NCBI GenBank assembly: GCA_964624585.1
Contig: CAZUXE010000001.1
Location: forward strand, 62,001-126,000
From: CAZUXE01 sp964624585
GTDB lineage: Bacteria > Hydrothermota > Tepidihabitantia > B3-TA06
Direction of reading: 5' to 3'
DNA: 64,000 bases
Within the stretch, counting starts at the first letter, position 1. Each line of letters starts with the position of its first letter. Below, piece after piece: positions 1 through 8,431 of the stretch. Under the pieces are notes generated by a model. That model worked only from the letters and a program-made list of their open reading frames with translations. It had not been told where the DNA came from and did not search any database. A program made the translations under genes and the position numbers.

Positions 1-18
1 ATTAGGTTTTTCTTTCAT
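1..18 (-). CDS. 5' end of a gene running off the left edge
   Basis: Only the first six codons (M-K-E-K-P-N) are inside the window, so the product cannot be named. The start is supported by an AAGGAG Shine-Dalgarno on the minus strand at 28-33, 9 nt before the ATG whose A is at 18. A minus-strand promoter (TTGCCA-N16-TATAAT) lies at 128-155. The roughly 100-nt leader between them contains a long hairpin at 72-99. The gene is divergent from the LysW-like gene at 315. Confidence 0.5.
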
Positions 19-71
19 AATAATTAACTCCTTTCCACCCCCAGCATCCAACCTCTAAATAATTTGACGTT

Positions 72-99
72 CATCTATAGGAAAAGTTCCTTATAGATG
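72..99. promoter_or_regulatory. Near-perfect inverted repeat in the leader of the left-edge gene
   Basis: CATCTATA-GGAA, loop AAG, then TTCC-T-TATAGATG forms a 12-bp stem with one bulged T. It lies between the minus-strand promoter (128-155) and the SD (28-33) of the gene leaving the left edge. It could be an RNA hairpin in that leader or a dimeric operator. The sequence does not decide between these. Confidence 0.45.
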
Positions 100-127
100 C
101 AAAATGCAAAGACTTTGATTACAAATT

Positions 128-155
128 ATTATAATACTAATGCTCCATTTGGCAA
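128..155 (-). promoter_or_regulatory. Promoter of the left-edge gene
   Basis: On the minus strand TTGCCA (150-155) and TATAAT (128-133) are separated by 16 nt. The predicted transcription start is near 121. Confidence 0.45.
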
Positions 156-257
156 CCCCTTTTTCGGGAAAAGATATACTTATAGCAAAAGACATACTAA
201 TTTCAAATAAGCTATGAGTATATGCTCTCTTGCCGATTTTTCAGAACCACAGGGGAC

Positions 258-285
258 TTGACAGCATCAATCTACTTCCTATAAT
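258..285 (+). promoter_or_regulatory. Perfect sigma-70-type promoter of the LysW-like gene
   Basis: TTGACA at 258-263 and TATAAT at 280-285 are separated by 16 nt. Both hexamers match the consensus exactly. Transcription should start near 292, followed by SD GGAGG at 303-307 and ATG at 315. Confidence 0.85.
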
Positions 286-314
286 CGCGCCACAAAGGTT
301 TCGGAGGACTAAGA

Positions 315-644
315 ATGATTGAAATTGAATGCCCAACGTGCGAGTCTAAGATAATCATACAGAAAAAGCTTCATGTAGGCGATAGAATAGAATGCAAAGA
401 ATGTGGGGAGATACTGCAAATTTTGTCAACCAATCCCATAGAGGTTGATTATTGGGATTCTTCTGAAGGAGAAGATAGCGACTTATACGCCTATTACTTG
501 TCCGATGACGAGTTATCTGATATCGGACTTAGTAAATTTACATCGAAATGCGATGAAGAGAATGAATCCTTTGAGCTACCTGACAGTAGTTCACTTTTCG
601 GCGACTGTGACGACGAATCTGATACCGATGAAGATAATAATTAA
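315..644 (+). CDS. LysW-like zinc-ribbon protein with a long acidic tail
   Basis: The protein has 109 residues. Residues 1-45 resemble LysW, the small amino-group carrier protein of lysine/arginine biosynthesis. There are two CxxC pairs (C6/C9 and C27/C30, the second in a CKECGE context) followed by a segment ending in N-P-I-E-V-D-Y-W. LysW proteins are usually about 55 residues long and end in a Glu of an EDWGE motif that carries the substrate. Here about 55 extra residues follow, very rich in Asp, Glu and Ser, and the protein ends in D-E-D-N-N. The carrier Glu is therefore absent and a classical carrier role is doubtful. No lysine or arginine biosynthesis genes are nearby. The gene is monocistronic behind a perfect promoter with SD GGAGG, so expression may be high. 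Zinc binding is inferred from the cysteines. Confidence 0.75.
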   Translation: MIEIECPTCESKIIIQKKLHVGDRIECKECGEILQILSTNPIEVDYWDSSEGEDSDLYAYYLSDDELSDIGLSKFTSKCDEENESFELPDSSSLFGDCDDESDTDEDNN

Positions 645-1002
645 ATGCAACAATTGATGATTATTGCCAAGTGTTATCCTTAGCGATTTGGGCAATTTTA
701 GCCATTTTATTCTTAAAGCGAGCGTAATTACAATCCATTGTTACCTTATTCAAGTCGTTTTCCACAAAAAAGCTTAGCTTCAGCCACGTTTTGAGGTTAA
801 TTGTTAACAAAATATGAAGCAGGGAGTAAAGTCCAAAGTCTTAAGAATAAGTTTTGAACTTTATTTACCAAGACTTTGTTTTTACTAAGCTTATTCTTTA
901 ATTAAACTAATTCTTTTAAGCAGAGAGTAGTAACTTAGAGAGTCTTTTCGCTAGAAAAGTTATTATTTATAGTAAGCATTGCGAAAACTCATACGCTAAA
1001 AC
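645..1002. other. Non-coding gap with interleaved inverted repeats
   Basis: No supported gene lies in this stretch of about 360 bases. It contains a 10-bp palindrome TTGTTAACAA (801-810). It also contains two perfect 9-bp inverted repeats in pseudoknot order, 834-842 with 870-878 and 843-851 with 890-898. A small hairpin CTTTTC/GAAAAG lies at 944-959. A weak promoter candidate (TTGAGG 791-796, N16, TATGAA 813-818) would start transcription near 825, just before the paired region. A structured RNA is possible but unproven. Confidence 0.4.
834..898 (+). ncRNA. Candidate structured RNA (possible pseudoknot)
   Basis: CAAAGTCTT (834-842) pairs with AAGACTTTG (870-878). AAGAATAAG (843-851) pairs with CTTATTCTT (890-898). 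The order S1a-S2a-S1b-S2b is that of an H-type pseudoknot. No nucleotide separates the first two arms, which may strain simultaneous pairing. A run of five Ts follows the first stem (879-883), so an intrinsic terminator with a large loop is an alternative reading. It belongs to no family I recognise. Confidence 0.3.
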
Positions 1003-1031
1003 TTGACATTAACCCCTATGCGGGCTAAAAT
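1003..1031 (+). promoter_or_regulatory. glmM-glmS promoter (leaderless type)
   Basis: TTGACA at 1003-1008 and TAAAAT at 1026-1031 are 17 nt apart. The -10 box ends 7 nt before the ATG at 1039, so transcription should begin at or next to the start codon. A TTG start 36 nt upstream in the same frame would lie inside the -35 box and is rejected. Confidence 0.75.
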
Positions 1032-1038
1032 CTCTTGG

Positions 1039-2355
1039 ATGACTAAATTCAGCATTTCCGGTTTACGTGGAGTTGTAGGTAGCGATCTTACAACTTTGGA
1101 TTTTGCAAGCGTTTCAAATGCCTTCTGTCGTTTTATGAAGGCTGAAAAAATGCTGCTTGCACGTGATGCGCGAATTACAGGCGAAATGATTCACTGTGCT
1201 GCCGTTGCAGGAATAATGTCTGCCGGCTGTCAACTTACAGACGCCGGTATGGTTACTACACCAACTGCTGTTTTTGCTGTCTTAAAATCAGGTGCGAATG
1301 CAGGTATAGTAATTACCGCAAGTCACAACCCCCAAGACCAGAATGGACTAAAATTTCTTGAATCAGGGCGTTTCCTTGCTCCTCACACAAGCTCTCAGCT
1401 GGTTAAGTATGTGGGGGTTGCAAAATTTGTACAGGTTGATGCGCAATTAATTAAACCGCTTGAGAAATTTGACGCCCAGTCCGTCCATAGGGATGCGTTG
1501 TTATCGCTTTTTCCCTCTAATTCGTTAGAGCCACGCTTGAAAATAGGTCTTGACCCGGTCAACGGCGCTGCTGGACCTGAAGCGCTTGAAATTCTTAAAG
1601 CGCTTAATTGCGAAGTGCATACCATTAACTTCACGCCTAACGGTCGTTTTGCCAGAGGAGGCGAACCTGTGCCTGAAAATCTGGATAACTTGCAGTCCTT
1701 AGTTAAGGAAAAGAATTTAGATATAGGCTTTGCCTTTGATCCTGATGGCGACAGGTTGGCTTTTATAGATGAAACCGGTTGTCCGCCAGGGGAAGAGTAT
1801 ACTATTCCCCTATGTACAAAATGGGGTGTTGAAAACAAGAAAGGCGACATTGTTGTGAATATGTCAACATCAAGATTAATAGAATCAATTGCTAAAGATG
1901 CAGGAGTTGCAGTCCATAGAACACCTGTAGGAGAAGCACATGTGGTTGAAAGACTTTTGAAGATTGACGGTTCCTGTGGTGGTGAAGGAAACGGCGGGTT
2001 TATTTTCCCTGAATTTAACGCTACCCGTGATGGTCTTTTGGCAATGGCTGTTCTGGTTGCACTCAAACGGAAGCATAGAAGGCTTTCTGATATAGTAAAT
2101 TCACTTCCCACCTATCATCGTTTTAAGGAAAAGTTGAATATCCCATTTACGTCAAATCTTGTAGAAAAAGTTGCATCACTGTATCCTTCAGGAAACTGTG
2201 ATTATCAAGACGGGTTATGGATAGGAGAGCAAGATTTCTGGCTGCATCTACGTCCTTCCAACACCGAACCTATTGTAAGGCTTCTTATAGAAGCTTCATC
2301 AAAAGAACTAGGTGAGCAAATTTCTAAACAGGTTAAAACAATATGTGTGGAATAG
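1039..2355 (+). CDS. glmM: Phosphoglucosamine mutase / phosphohexomutase
   Basis: The 438-residue protein belongs to the alpha-D-phosphohexomutase family. The N-terminus F-S-I-S-G-L-R-G is followed by the phosphoserine loop TASHNP (Ser95), the Mg-binding loop DPDGDR (234-239), a sugar-binding loop GEGNGG (315-320) and the phosphate-binding loop RPSNTEP (405-411). All four functional loops are intact. The GEGNGG form is seen in phosphoglucosamine/phosphomannomutase members. The 13-nt overlap with glmS favours conversion of glucosamine-6-P to glucosamine-1-P, feeding peptidoglycan and LPS precursors. A phosphomannomutase activity cannot be excluded. The ATG at 1039 is chosen because the promoter ends at 1031 and the family motif begins right after it. 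There is no Shine-Dalgarno, consistent with a leaderless mRNA. Confidence 0.85.
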   Translation: MTKFSISGLRGVVGSDLTTLDFASVSNAFCRFMKAEKMLLARDARITGEMIHCAAVAGIMSAGCQLTDAGMVTTPTAVFAVLKSGANAGIVITASHNPQDQNGLKFLESGRFLAPHTSSQLVKYVGVAKFVQVDAQLIKPLEKFDAQSVHRDALLSLFPSNSLEPRLKIGLDPVNGAAGPEALEILKALNCEVHTINFTPNGRFARGGEPVPENLDNLQSLVKEKNLDIGFAFDPDGDRLAFIDETGCPPGEEYTIPLCTKWGVENKKGDIVVNMSTSRLIESIAKDAGVAVHRTPVGEAHVVERLLKIDGSCGGEGNGGFIFPEFNATRDGLLAMAVLVALKRKHRRLSDIVNSLPTYHRFKEKLNIPFTSNLVEKVASLYPSGNCDYQDGLWIGEQDFWLHLRPSNTEPIVRLLIEASSKELGEQISKQVKTICVE

Positions 2356-4178
2356 TAGGATATTTAGGAAACCGTGATATAGAATCCGTAATAATGGTTG
2401 GCCTTGAACGTCTGGAGTACAGAGGATATGATTCATGCGGAATGGCTATGGTCAACGAAGGTAAAATAGATATTACAAAAGTTACTGGACGTTTGCAGAA
2501 CCTTAAAGACGCTCTGGCAAAGCAACCGTTGACCGGTTCGGTAGGTATAGGACATACTCGCTGGGCAACACATGGTCCTGTAAAAAAAAGTAACGCCCAC
2601 CCATTTACCGACACTTCAGGACAATTCGCAGTTGTACACAACGGCATATTGGAAAATCATGCACAACTCAGAAAGCAACTTGAATCCAAGGGGATTAAAT
2701 TTACTTCTGATACCGATTCTGAAATAATTCCTCATCTTCTTGCACTACACTATAAGGGAGATTTTCTTAAAGCGGTATTAAAAATGGTTAAGCATCTTAA
2801 AGGCAGTTTTGCCCTTGCTGCAATTTCAAAAAATAATCCGGATACCTTGATAGGAGTAAGATTAGGCTCACCTTTAGTTGCCGGTCTTGGAAATGACGAA
2901 TTTGCAATAGCTTCCGATTCCCTTGCACTGGTAGGTATTACTCAAAAAATGGTTGCTCTTGATGATGGTCAAATTTTGGTACTTAAAAAAGGACAACAAC
3001 TTCCCGAAGTTTTCGGTTTTGACGGCAAAAGTATTGACTTTCAGATAGCGCCTATCGAATTTAAGGTGAAAGCGGTATCTAAAGGACATTATCGTCATTT
3101 TATGAGAAAGGAAATATTCGAACAGCCAGAGGTCATAAAAAATAATATTGAACATAAAATACGCAATGGTCGAATTTCCTTAGGCTCCGCCTTCCGCTTT
3201 TATCCTGAAGAGATGGAAGATTTCGACCGTATACTTATTCAAGCGTGTGGAACCAGTTATCATGCCGGATTAGTTGCTCAATATCTAATTGAACATTTTT
3301 GCAAAATGCACGTACAGGTAGAGATAGCCTCTGAACTTATCGATCGTACTCCTGTGTTCGGAGAACATGATTTAATGATAGCTATCAGTCAATCAGGTGA
3401 AACCGCCGATACCTTAGCCGCTCTTCGTGCCGCGCGCCAAAATACAGATCTCAAGGTACTTTCTATAATTAATGTTAAGCGAACATCACTTGATAGGGAA
3501 TCAGATTCTTCCATATATATACATGCAGGGCCCGAAATAGGCGTAGCTTCCACAAAAGCCTATACTTCACAGCTATTTTCTCTTTTAGTCTTCGCCCTTG
3601 AACTGGCTCGCAAAAAAGGAACCCTCAATTCCCGAAAGATTAAAGAAATAAAAGAAGTTCTGCGTAAACTACCTGAACAGATATCCCATGTACTAAAGCA
3701 GGATCGTAAAATTAGAGAAATTGCCAAAAGTTTTCAGAAGCGTAACTCTTATTTATTCCTCGGAAGGGGCGTGAATTATCCTACAGCGCTTGAGGGGGCG
3801 CTGAAACTTAAAGAAATAAGTTACGTACATGCAACTGGTTATCCGGCTGGTGAAATGAAGCATGGCCCTATTTCTTTAATAGATTCAAAAACACCTGTGG
3901 TAGTTGTAGCTCCCAAGGATGCAAGCTACGATAAAATGATGTCGAATATAGAAGAGGTGGCGGCTCGTAAGGGACAGATTATAGCCGTAGGTACTGCAGG
4001 AGACAGCGAACTGGCCTCTAAGTCTGCGGCATTTATTCCTGTCCCTGATGCTCCAAGTTACATATTACCGTTTCTTACCGTCATCCCCCTACAACTCTTG
4101 GCATATCATACTGCGGTATTTAGAGGATGCGACGTAGATAAACCTCGCAATTTAGCTAAAAGCGTAACAGTTGAGTAG
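2343..4178 (+). CDS. glmS: Glutamine--fructose-6-phosphate aminotransferase (isomerizing)
   Basis: The 611-residue cytoplasmic enzyme makes glucosamine-6-P from fructose-6-P and glutamine. The start gives M-C-G-I-V-G, so processing exposes the catalytic Cys of the class II glutamine amidotransferase domain (about 1-220; motifs GHTRWATHG, VHNGILENH). Two SIS domains follow, with SQSGETADT in the first and the usual C-terminal D-K-P-R-N-L-A-K-S-V-T-V-E. Length and motifs are standard. It overlaps glmM by 13 nt, so translation is probably coupled. No glmS-type ribozyme was recognised upstream. Confidence 0.97.
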   Translation: MCGIVGYLGNRDIESVIMVGLERLEYRGYDSCGMAMVNEGKIDITKVTGRLQNLKDALAKQPLTGSVGIGHTRWATHGPVKKSNAHPFTDTSGQFAVVHNGILENHAQLRKQLESKGIKFTSDTDSEIIPHLLALHYKGDFLKAVLKMVKHLKGSFALAAISKNNPDTLIGVRLGSPLVAGLGNDEFAIASDSLALVGITQKMVALDDGQILVLKKGQQLPEVFGFDGKSIDFQIAPIEFKVKAVSKGHYRHFMRKEIFEQPEVIKNNIEHKIRNGRISLGSAFRFYPEEMEDFDRILIQACGTSYHAGLVAQYLIEHFCKMHVQVEIASELIDRTPVFGEHDLMIAISQSGETADTLAALRAARQNTDLKVLSIINVKRTSLDRESDSSIYIHAGPEIGVASTKAYTSQLFSLLVFALELARKKGTLNSRKIKEIKEVLRKLPEQISHVLKQDRKIREIAKSFQKRNSYLFLGRGVNYPTALEGALKLKEISYVHATGYPAGEMKHGPISLIDSKTPVVVVAPKDASYDKMMSNIEEVAARKGQIIAVGTAGDSELASKSAAFIPVPDAPSYILPFLTVIPLQLLAYHTAVFRGCDVDKPRNLAKSVTVE

Positions 4179-4211
4179 GGGTTATTTAGCGTTAGGTTGG
4201 GAACACGGGGG

Positions 4212-4239
4212 TTGTGGTATACAAAAGATTACATATAAT
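4212..4239 (+). promoter_or_regulatory. recA operon promoter
   Basis: TTGTGG (4212-4217), 16 nt, then a perfect TATAAT (4234-4239). The predicted start is near 4246. Confidence 0.55.
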
Positions 4240-4274
4240 ACTCTTAAAAATATTCGGTTCAATCATTTTTGAGT
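4240..4274 (+). promoter_or_regulatory. Hairpin in the recA leader
   Basis: ACTC-tt-AAAAAT (4240-4251) can pair with ATTTTT-GAGT (4265-4274). It sits between the -10 box and the SD AAGGAGG (4281-4287). It could be an operator or an RNA hairpin. It does not match the GAAC-N4-GTTC or CTGT-N8-ACAG LexA boxes. Confidence 0.35.
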
Positions 4275-4291
4275 GTATTCAAGGAGGATGA

Positions 4292-5377
4292 ATGACTAAG
4301 AGTGTAAAATCTAACAAGGAATTGAATAATCGGCAAAAAGCTTTAGATACAGCAATTAGCCAAATTCATAAACAATACGGTAAGGGCGCCATAATGAGAC
4401 TGGGGGAAAACCCAATTGGTCTTGGAATTCAGGTTATACCAACAGGTTCTCTTACTCTAGACGCAGCGTTAGGAATAGGCGGTCTACCTAGAGGTAGGCT
4501 TATTGAAATATTTGGGCCTGAAGCTTCGGGAAAAACCACTATTGCCCTACAGGCTGTAGCCAACGTTCAAAAACAAGGAGGGCAAGCGGCATTTATCGAT
4601 ACTGAACATGCCCTTGACCCTATCTACGCACAGGCGCTTGGGGTGAATCTTGATGAATTACTCCTTTCTCAACCCGATGCAGGGGAACAAGCTTTAGAGA
4701 TTGCAGAAATTCTTACCCGCTCTGGCGGAATTGATTTATTTGTTCTCGATTCTGTTGCCGCTTTGGTACCGCGAGCTGAAATTGAAGGTGAAATGGGCGA
4801 TGCCCATGTGGGACTTCAAGCGCGTCTTATGTCACAAGCTTTAAGGAAATTGACTTCCGTTATTTCTCAATCTAATACCTGCGCAATCTTTACTAATCAA
4901 ATAAGAATGAAGATAGGCGTAATGTGGGGAAACCCTGAGACGACACCTGGCGGTTTGGCATTAAAGTTCCATTCTTCAGTACGCTTAGATATTCGCCGTA
5001 TTGCCGCTATCAAGAAAGGCGACGAGGTTGTGGGTAACCGAACCAGAGTCAAAGTGGTGAAGAACAAGTTGGCTCCGCCCTTCAAACAAGCGGAATTCGA
5101 TATCATGTACGGCAAGGGTGTTAACTACCTAGGCGAACTAGTCGATAAAGGTGTTGAATTGGGATTTGTGCAGAAGTCTGGAACTTGGTTTTCATACGGT
5201 GATGAACGAATGGGACAGGGTCGTGATGCGGCTATAGGTTTTCTTACCGAAAATCCGAAAGCCAAAGAACAGCTTGAAAAACAGGTTCGCGACAATCTTT
5301 TCCCTTCACGAGACCTAAAGGAATCAACTGACTCTTCAAAAAAAGGCAAATCGGCTAAGGAATTAACAGAGGAGTGA
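4292..5377 (+). CDS. recA: Recombinase RecA
   Basis: The 361-residue ATP-dependent DNA strand-exchange protein also acts as the SOS co-protease. Walker A GPEASGKTT is at 75-83 and the Walker B strand reads L-F-V-L-D-S-V-A-A-L. Length and the acidic/basic C-terminal tail fit bacterial RecA. SD AAGGAGG lies 4 nt before ATG. It heads the order recA-recX-alaS, which is also known from E. coli and other bacteria, followed here by four more tightly packed genes. lexA is present about 22 kb away, so SOS control is plausible, although no operator was recognised. Confidence 0.98.
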   Translation: MTKSVKSNKELNNRQKALDTAISQIHKQYGKGAIMRLGENPIGLGIQVIPTGSLTLDAALGIGGLPRGRLIEIFGPEASGKTTIALQAVANVQKQGGQAAFIDTEHALDPIYAQALGVNLDELLLSQPDAGEQALEIAEILTRSGGIDLFVLDSVAALVPRAEIEGEMGDAHVGLQARLMSQALRKLTSVISQSNTCAIFTNQIRMKIGVMWGNPETTPGGLALKFHSSVRLDIRRIAAIKKGDEVVGNRTRVKVVKNKLAPPFKQAEFDIMYGKGVNYLGELVDKGVELGFVQKSGTWFSYGDERMGQGRDAAIGFLTENPKAKEQLEKQVRDNLFPSRDLKESTDSSKKGKSAKELTEE

Positions 5378-5393
5378 GTGTTTACAGGTTTTC

Positions 5394-5855
5394 ATGAAAC
5401 CGGTAGATGAAAAGGATAAAATTCATACTGCCGCTCTGCGTTTGTTAAAGTATCGCGATAGAAGTGTTGCTGAATTGCGTGAACGTCTGCGTCGCAAAGG
5501 GTTTAATCCTGAAAGCGTTGAAAATGAACTTCAGACACTTTTAGATAATAATTTCTTAAATGACCAGCGCTTTACGGAAATATGGATACGGCATAAACTG
5601 ACTATTTCCCGAAAGGGAAAGAAAATAATTCGCGCCGAACTTGCGGCAAAGGGAATTTCCTCCCGGCTTTTTCTTGAAGTTTGGTCGAAATACCGGGATG
5701 CGGAAATTGCCTCGGCACGTGCCTTTACTTTGGCAAAAGCAGCCGGATTCAATTTACTTGATTCGTTCAAACGACGGGGTAAACTTAGGCAAGCCCTTTA
5801 TAGAAGGGGATATTCTGCCAAAGCTATAGAAGAAGCACTTAAGGAGATTCAATGA
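5394..5855 (+). CDS. recX: Regulatory protein RecX
   Basis: This 153-residue three-helix-repeat protein is of the RecX family, which binds RecA filaments and limits their activity. The typical N-terminal A-L-R-L-L-K-Y-R-D-R-S-V-A-E-L pattern and the second repeat L-L-D-N-N-F-L-N-D-Q-R-F are visible. It starts 16 nt after recA with a weak ribosome site and ends in an ATGA overlap with alaS. Expression is therefore coupled to its partner recA and to alaS. Confidence 0.93.
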   Translation: MKPVDEKDKIHTAALRLLKYRDRSVAELRERLRRKGFNPESVENELQTLLDNNFLNDQRFTEIWIRHKLTISRKGKKIIRAELAAKGISSRLFLEVWSKYRDAEIASARAFTLAKAAGFNLLDSFKRRGKLRQALYRRGYSAKAIEEALKEIQ

Positions 5856-8431
5856 AGTCAAGTGAACTTCGCGAAGCGTTTTTACATTTTTTTACACAAC
5901 AAGAACATACTTTGGTTCCATCAGCCCCTTTGGTACCTAAAAATGACCCAACTTTGCTTTTCAATGTGGCTGGAATGGTGCAGTTCAAACCGCTTTGGGC
6001 CGGACTTCGTGAACCACTGCCCTACACTCGTGCAACTTCAGTTCAGAAATGCTTGCGACTCAATGATATAGACCTTGTTGGTACAGATGCAACTCACGAC
6101 ACATTTTTTGAAATGCTGGGCAATTTTTCCTTTGGTGACTATCAGAAGCGTGAGGCAATTCGCTACGCTTGGGATTTTATAACTACCGTTATGCACCTTC
6201 CTGTTGAACGTTTATGGGTAACTGTGCATGAGACAGATGACGAAGCTGCTTTACTGTGGGAAAAGGAAGTTGGATTTCCCGCCAAGCGTATAGTAAGAAT
6301 GGGCGATGAGGATAATTTTTGGGGACCTGCAGGCGGAAAAGGCCCTTGCGGAACTTCATCAGAGATATTCTGGGATATTAAACACGATGGCTCTGCAGGC
6401 CCAGGGCCTGCAGAAGACAAAAATGAACGTTACACAGAGATATGGAACTTGGTTTTTCCTCAATTTGATCATCAGGAAAATGGCTCCAGACCTCTGTTGA
6501 AATACCGTGGCATTGATACCGGTGCCGGACTTGAACGAATGCTGATGGCTGTTCGAAATGTCTCCAGCATTTTTCACACCGATTTGTTCAAGCCCCTTAT
6601 GGAAGTTGCGGCTGATACTGTAGGTGTAAAGATATCTACCGATACATGGGAAGCTTTAGCAATTACAGCAGATCACGTACGTGCCGTTACTTTTGTCATA
6701 GCCGAAGGAGTTAGGCCATCGAATACCAAACAGGGTTATGTGGTACGTCGGCTTTTGCGCAGGGCGCTAGGTGCGCTTTATCCTTTTGGGATAGAAAAAC
6801 CATTACTTTACCGTATGTCAGGACAAGTTGTTGAACAAATGCGCCACGTTTACCCTGAACTTGAAGAGCGTCGCGAACAGGTAGCGCTTATGATAAAAGG
6901 GGAAGAGGAACGCTTTCTTAAAACCCTTGAGCAAGGGATGCGACTTTTTGAAGATACCGCCCATTCAGGAGTAATAGCGGGCGTTGATGCCTTTAAGCTT
7001 TATGATACTTTTGGTTTTCCAATAGATTTAACCAAAATGCTGGCCAAACACAGAGACATTAAAGTTGACATTACCGGTTTTGATAAGGCTATGCAGGAAC
7101 AGCGTGAGAAATCACGCGCTTCATCGTTTGCCACAGAAACTAAAACCACACTTGATACAAGCTCTGCCGGAAAGTTTGTTGGTTATACATCAACAGAGCT
7201 TGAAACTACTATCCTTTCTACAATTAAGACAGATGGTGCAGAAATTATTATAAGTCTGGAGGAGAATCCATTCTACGCTGAATCGGGCGGACAGCTTGGT
7301 GATACGGGAAAAATAGTCGGCAAGGATTTTGAAATTCAAATTACCGATACAACTTATAATCAGGCAGGTGCAAGAACTCTACACGGGGAATTTATCAAAG
7401 GTAAACCTTTGCAAGAGCTTGCGGGAATGAAGGTTAGGGCAATAGTTAACATTGCTCGTCGTCGTGAAATAGAGCGAGCGCATACGGCTACACACCTTTT
7501 GCATTCTGCACTACGCAAAGTTTTAGGTGAACACGTAAAACAGGAAGGTTCTTTGGTAGAACCCGGTAGACTGCGTTTTGATTTCTACCATCCATCTCCC
7601 ATGACGCCTGAAGAGCTGACCGAAGTTGAACGTATAGTCTACAATTGGATAATTGGCAACCATGCTTTAGTTGTTAGAGAAATGGACAAGAAAGATGCTG
7701 AAGCTAAAGGAGCCTTAGCCTTCTTTGGCGAAAAGTACGGTGACCGGGTTAGAGTAGTTTCCATACCCGGAATATCAACCGAACTCTGCGGCGGCACTCA
7801 TCTTAGAGCTACAGGAGAGACAGGCATGTTCCTTATCATTGCAGAAACCGGAGTAGCCGCAGGAATAAGACGAATTGAAGCTTTAGTCGGACTAAGGGCA
7901 TGGAAACAAATGCGCCACCTGCGCTCTATACTTGCAGAAACCTCTTTGCTTGCAGGTACCGACTCATCTAAGCTTCCCAAAAAGCTTGCAGAACTCAAAC
8001 AGAAGATTTCTGAAGATTCAAAGATGCGTGAACGAATTACCAGACATTTGGTACAGATACTCTCAGAACGCATTCTTTCAGAATCCTACACTGTTAAAGA
8101 TACTTACTTTGTATCGGCAAAACTTGATGAGGCCTTAGGACGTGAGGGTTTAAGGTTTCTAGCCGACGCCTTAAAAACGCATCGAGAACGTATTGTGGGG
8201 CTTTTAACTATTCCTGATAAAAAAGGACGTATGGCGGTATTGTGTTTTGCTTCTAAATCCGTGGCCAAAAACTATTCTGCAGGCGATATGCTTAAAAAAG
8301 TTGCGGCAAAATTTAAGGGCGGCGGCGGCGGCTCAGCAACACTTGCCGAAGGCTCTATTACTGAAACTTCACTAGATAACCTGAAAACCGTGTTTTTAGC
8401 TGAAATCCAGCGTCGCTCCAAAGAAAAATGA
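5852..8431 (+). CDS. alaS: Alanine--tRNA ligase
   Basis: The 859-residue class II synthetase starts with the aminoacylation domain (about 1-440). The editing domain follows, with zinc-binding motifs HTATH (H544-H548) and CGGTH (C646-H650). The C-terminal oligomerisation/C-Ala segment contains the G-G-G-G-S-A-T-L-A-E-G motif near the end. All key residues are intact and length is normal. ATGA overlaps at both ends join it to recX and the next gene. Confidence 0.98.
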   Translation: MKSSELREAFLHFFTQQEHTLVPSAPLVPKNDPTLLFNVAGMVQFKPLWAGLREPLPYTRATSVQKCLRLNDIDLVGTDATHDTFFEMLGNFSFGDYQKREAIRYAWDFITTVMHLPVERLWVTVHETDDEAALLWEKEVGFPAKRIVRMGDEDNFWGPAGGKGPCGTSSEIFWDIKHDGSAGPGPAEDKNERYTEIWNLVFPQFDHQENGSRPLLKYRGIDTGAGLERMLMAVRNVSSIFHTDLFKPLMEVAADTVGVKISTDTWEALAITADHVRAVTFVIAEGVRPSNTKQGYVVRRLLRRALGALYPFGIEKPLLYRMSGQVVEQMRHVYPELEERREQVALMIKGEEERFLKTLEQGMRLFEDTAHSGVIAGVDAFKLYDTFGFPIDLTKMLAKHRDIKVDITGFDKAMQEQREKSRASSFATETKTTLDTSSAGKFVGYTSTELETTILSTIKTDGAEIIISLEENPFYAESGGQLGDTGKIVGKDFEIQITDTTYNQAGARTLHGEFIKGKPLQELAGMKVRAIVNIARRREIERAHTATHLLHSALRKVLGEHVKQEGSLVEPGRLRFDFYHPSPMTPEELTEVERIVYNWIIGNHALVVREMDKKDAEAKGALAFFGEKYGDRVRVVSIPGISTELCGGTHLRATGETGMFLIIAETGVAAGIRRIEALVGLRAWKQMRHLRSILAETSLLAGTDSSKLPKKLAELKQKISEDSKMRERITRHLVQILSERILSESYTVKDTYFVSAKLDEALGREGLRFLADALKTHRERIVGLLTIPDKKGRMAVLCFASKSVAKNYSAGDMLKKVAAKFKGGGGGSATLAEGSITETSLDNLKTVFLAEIQRRSKEK

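Noticed and set aside
1395..2111. Long open frame on the minus strand inside glmM
   Set aside because: It is fully antisense to a clear glmM with all active-site loops, has no SD and resembles no protein; it is a codon-usage shadow.
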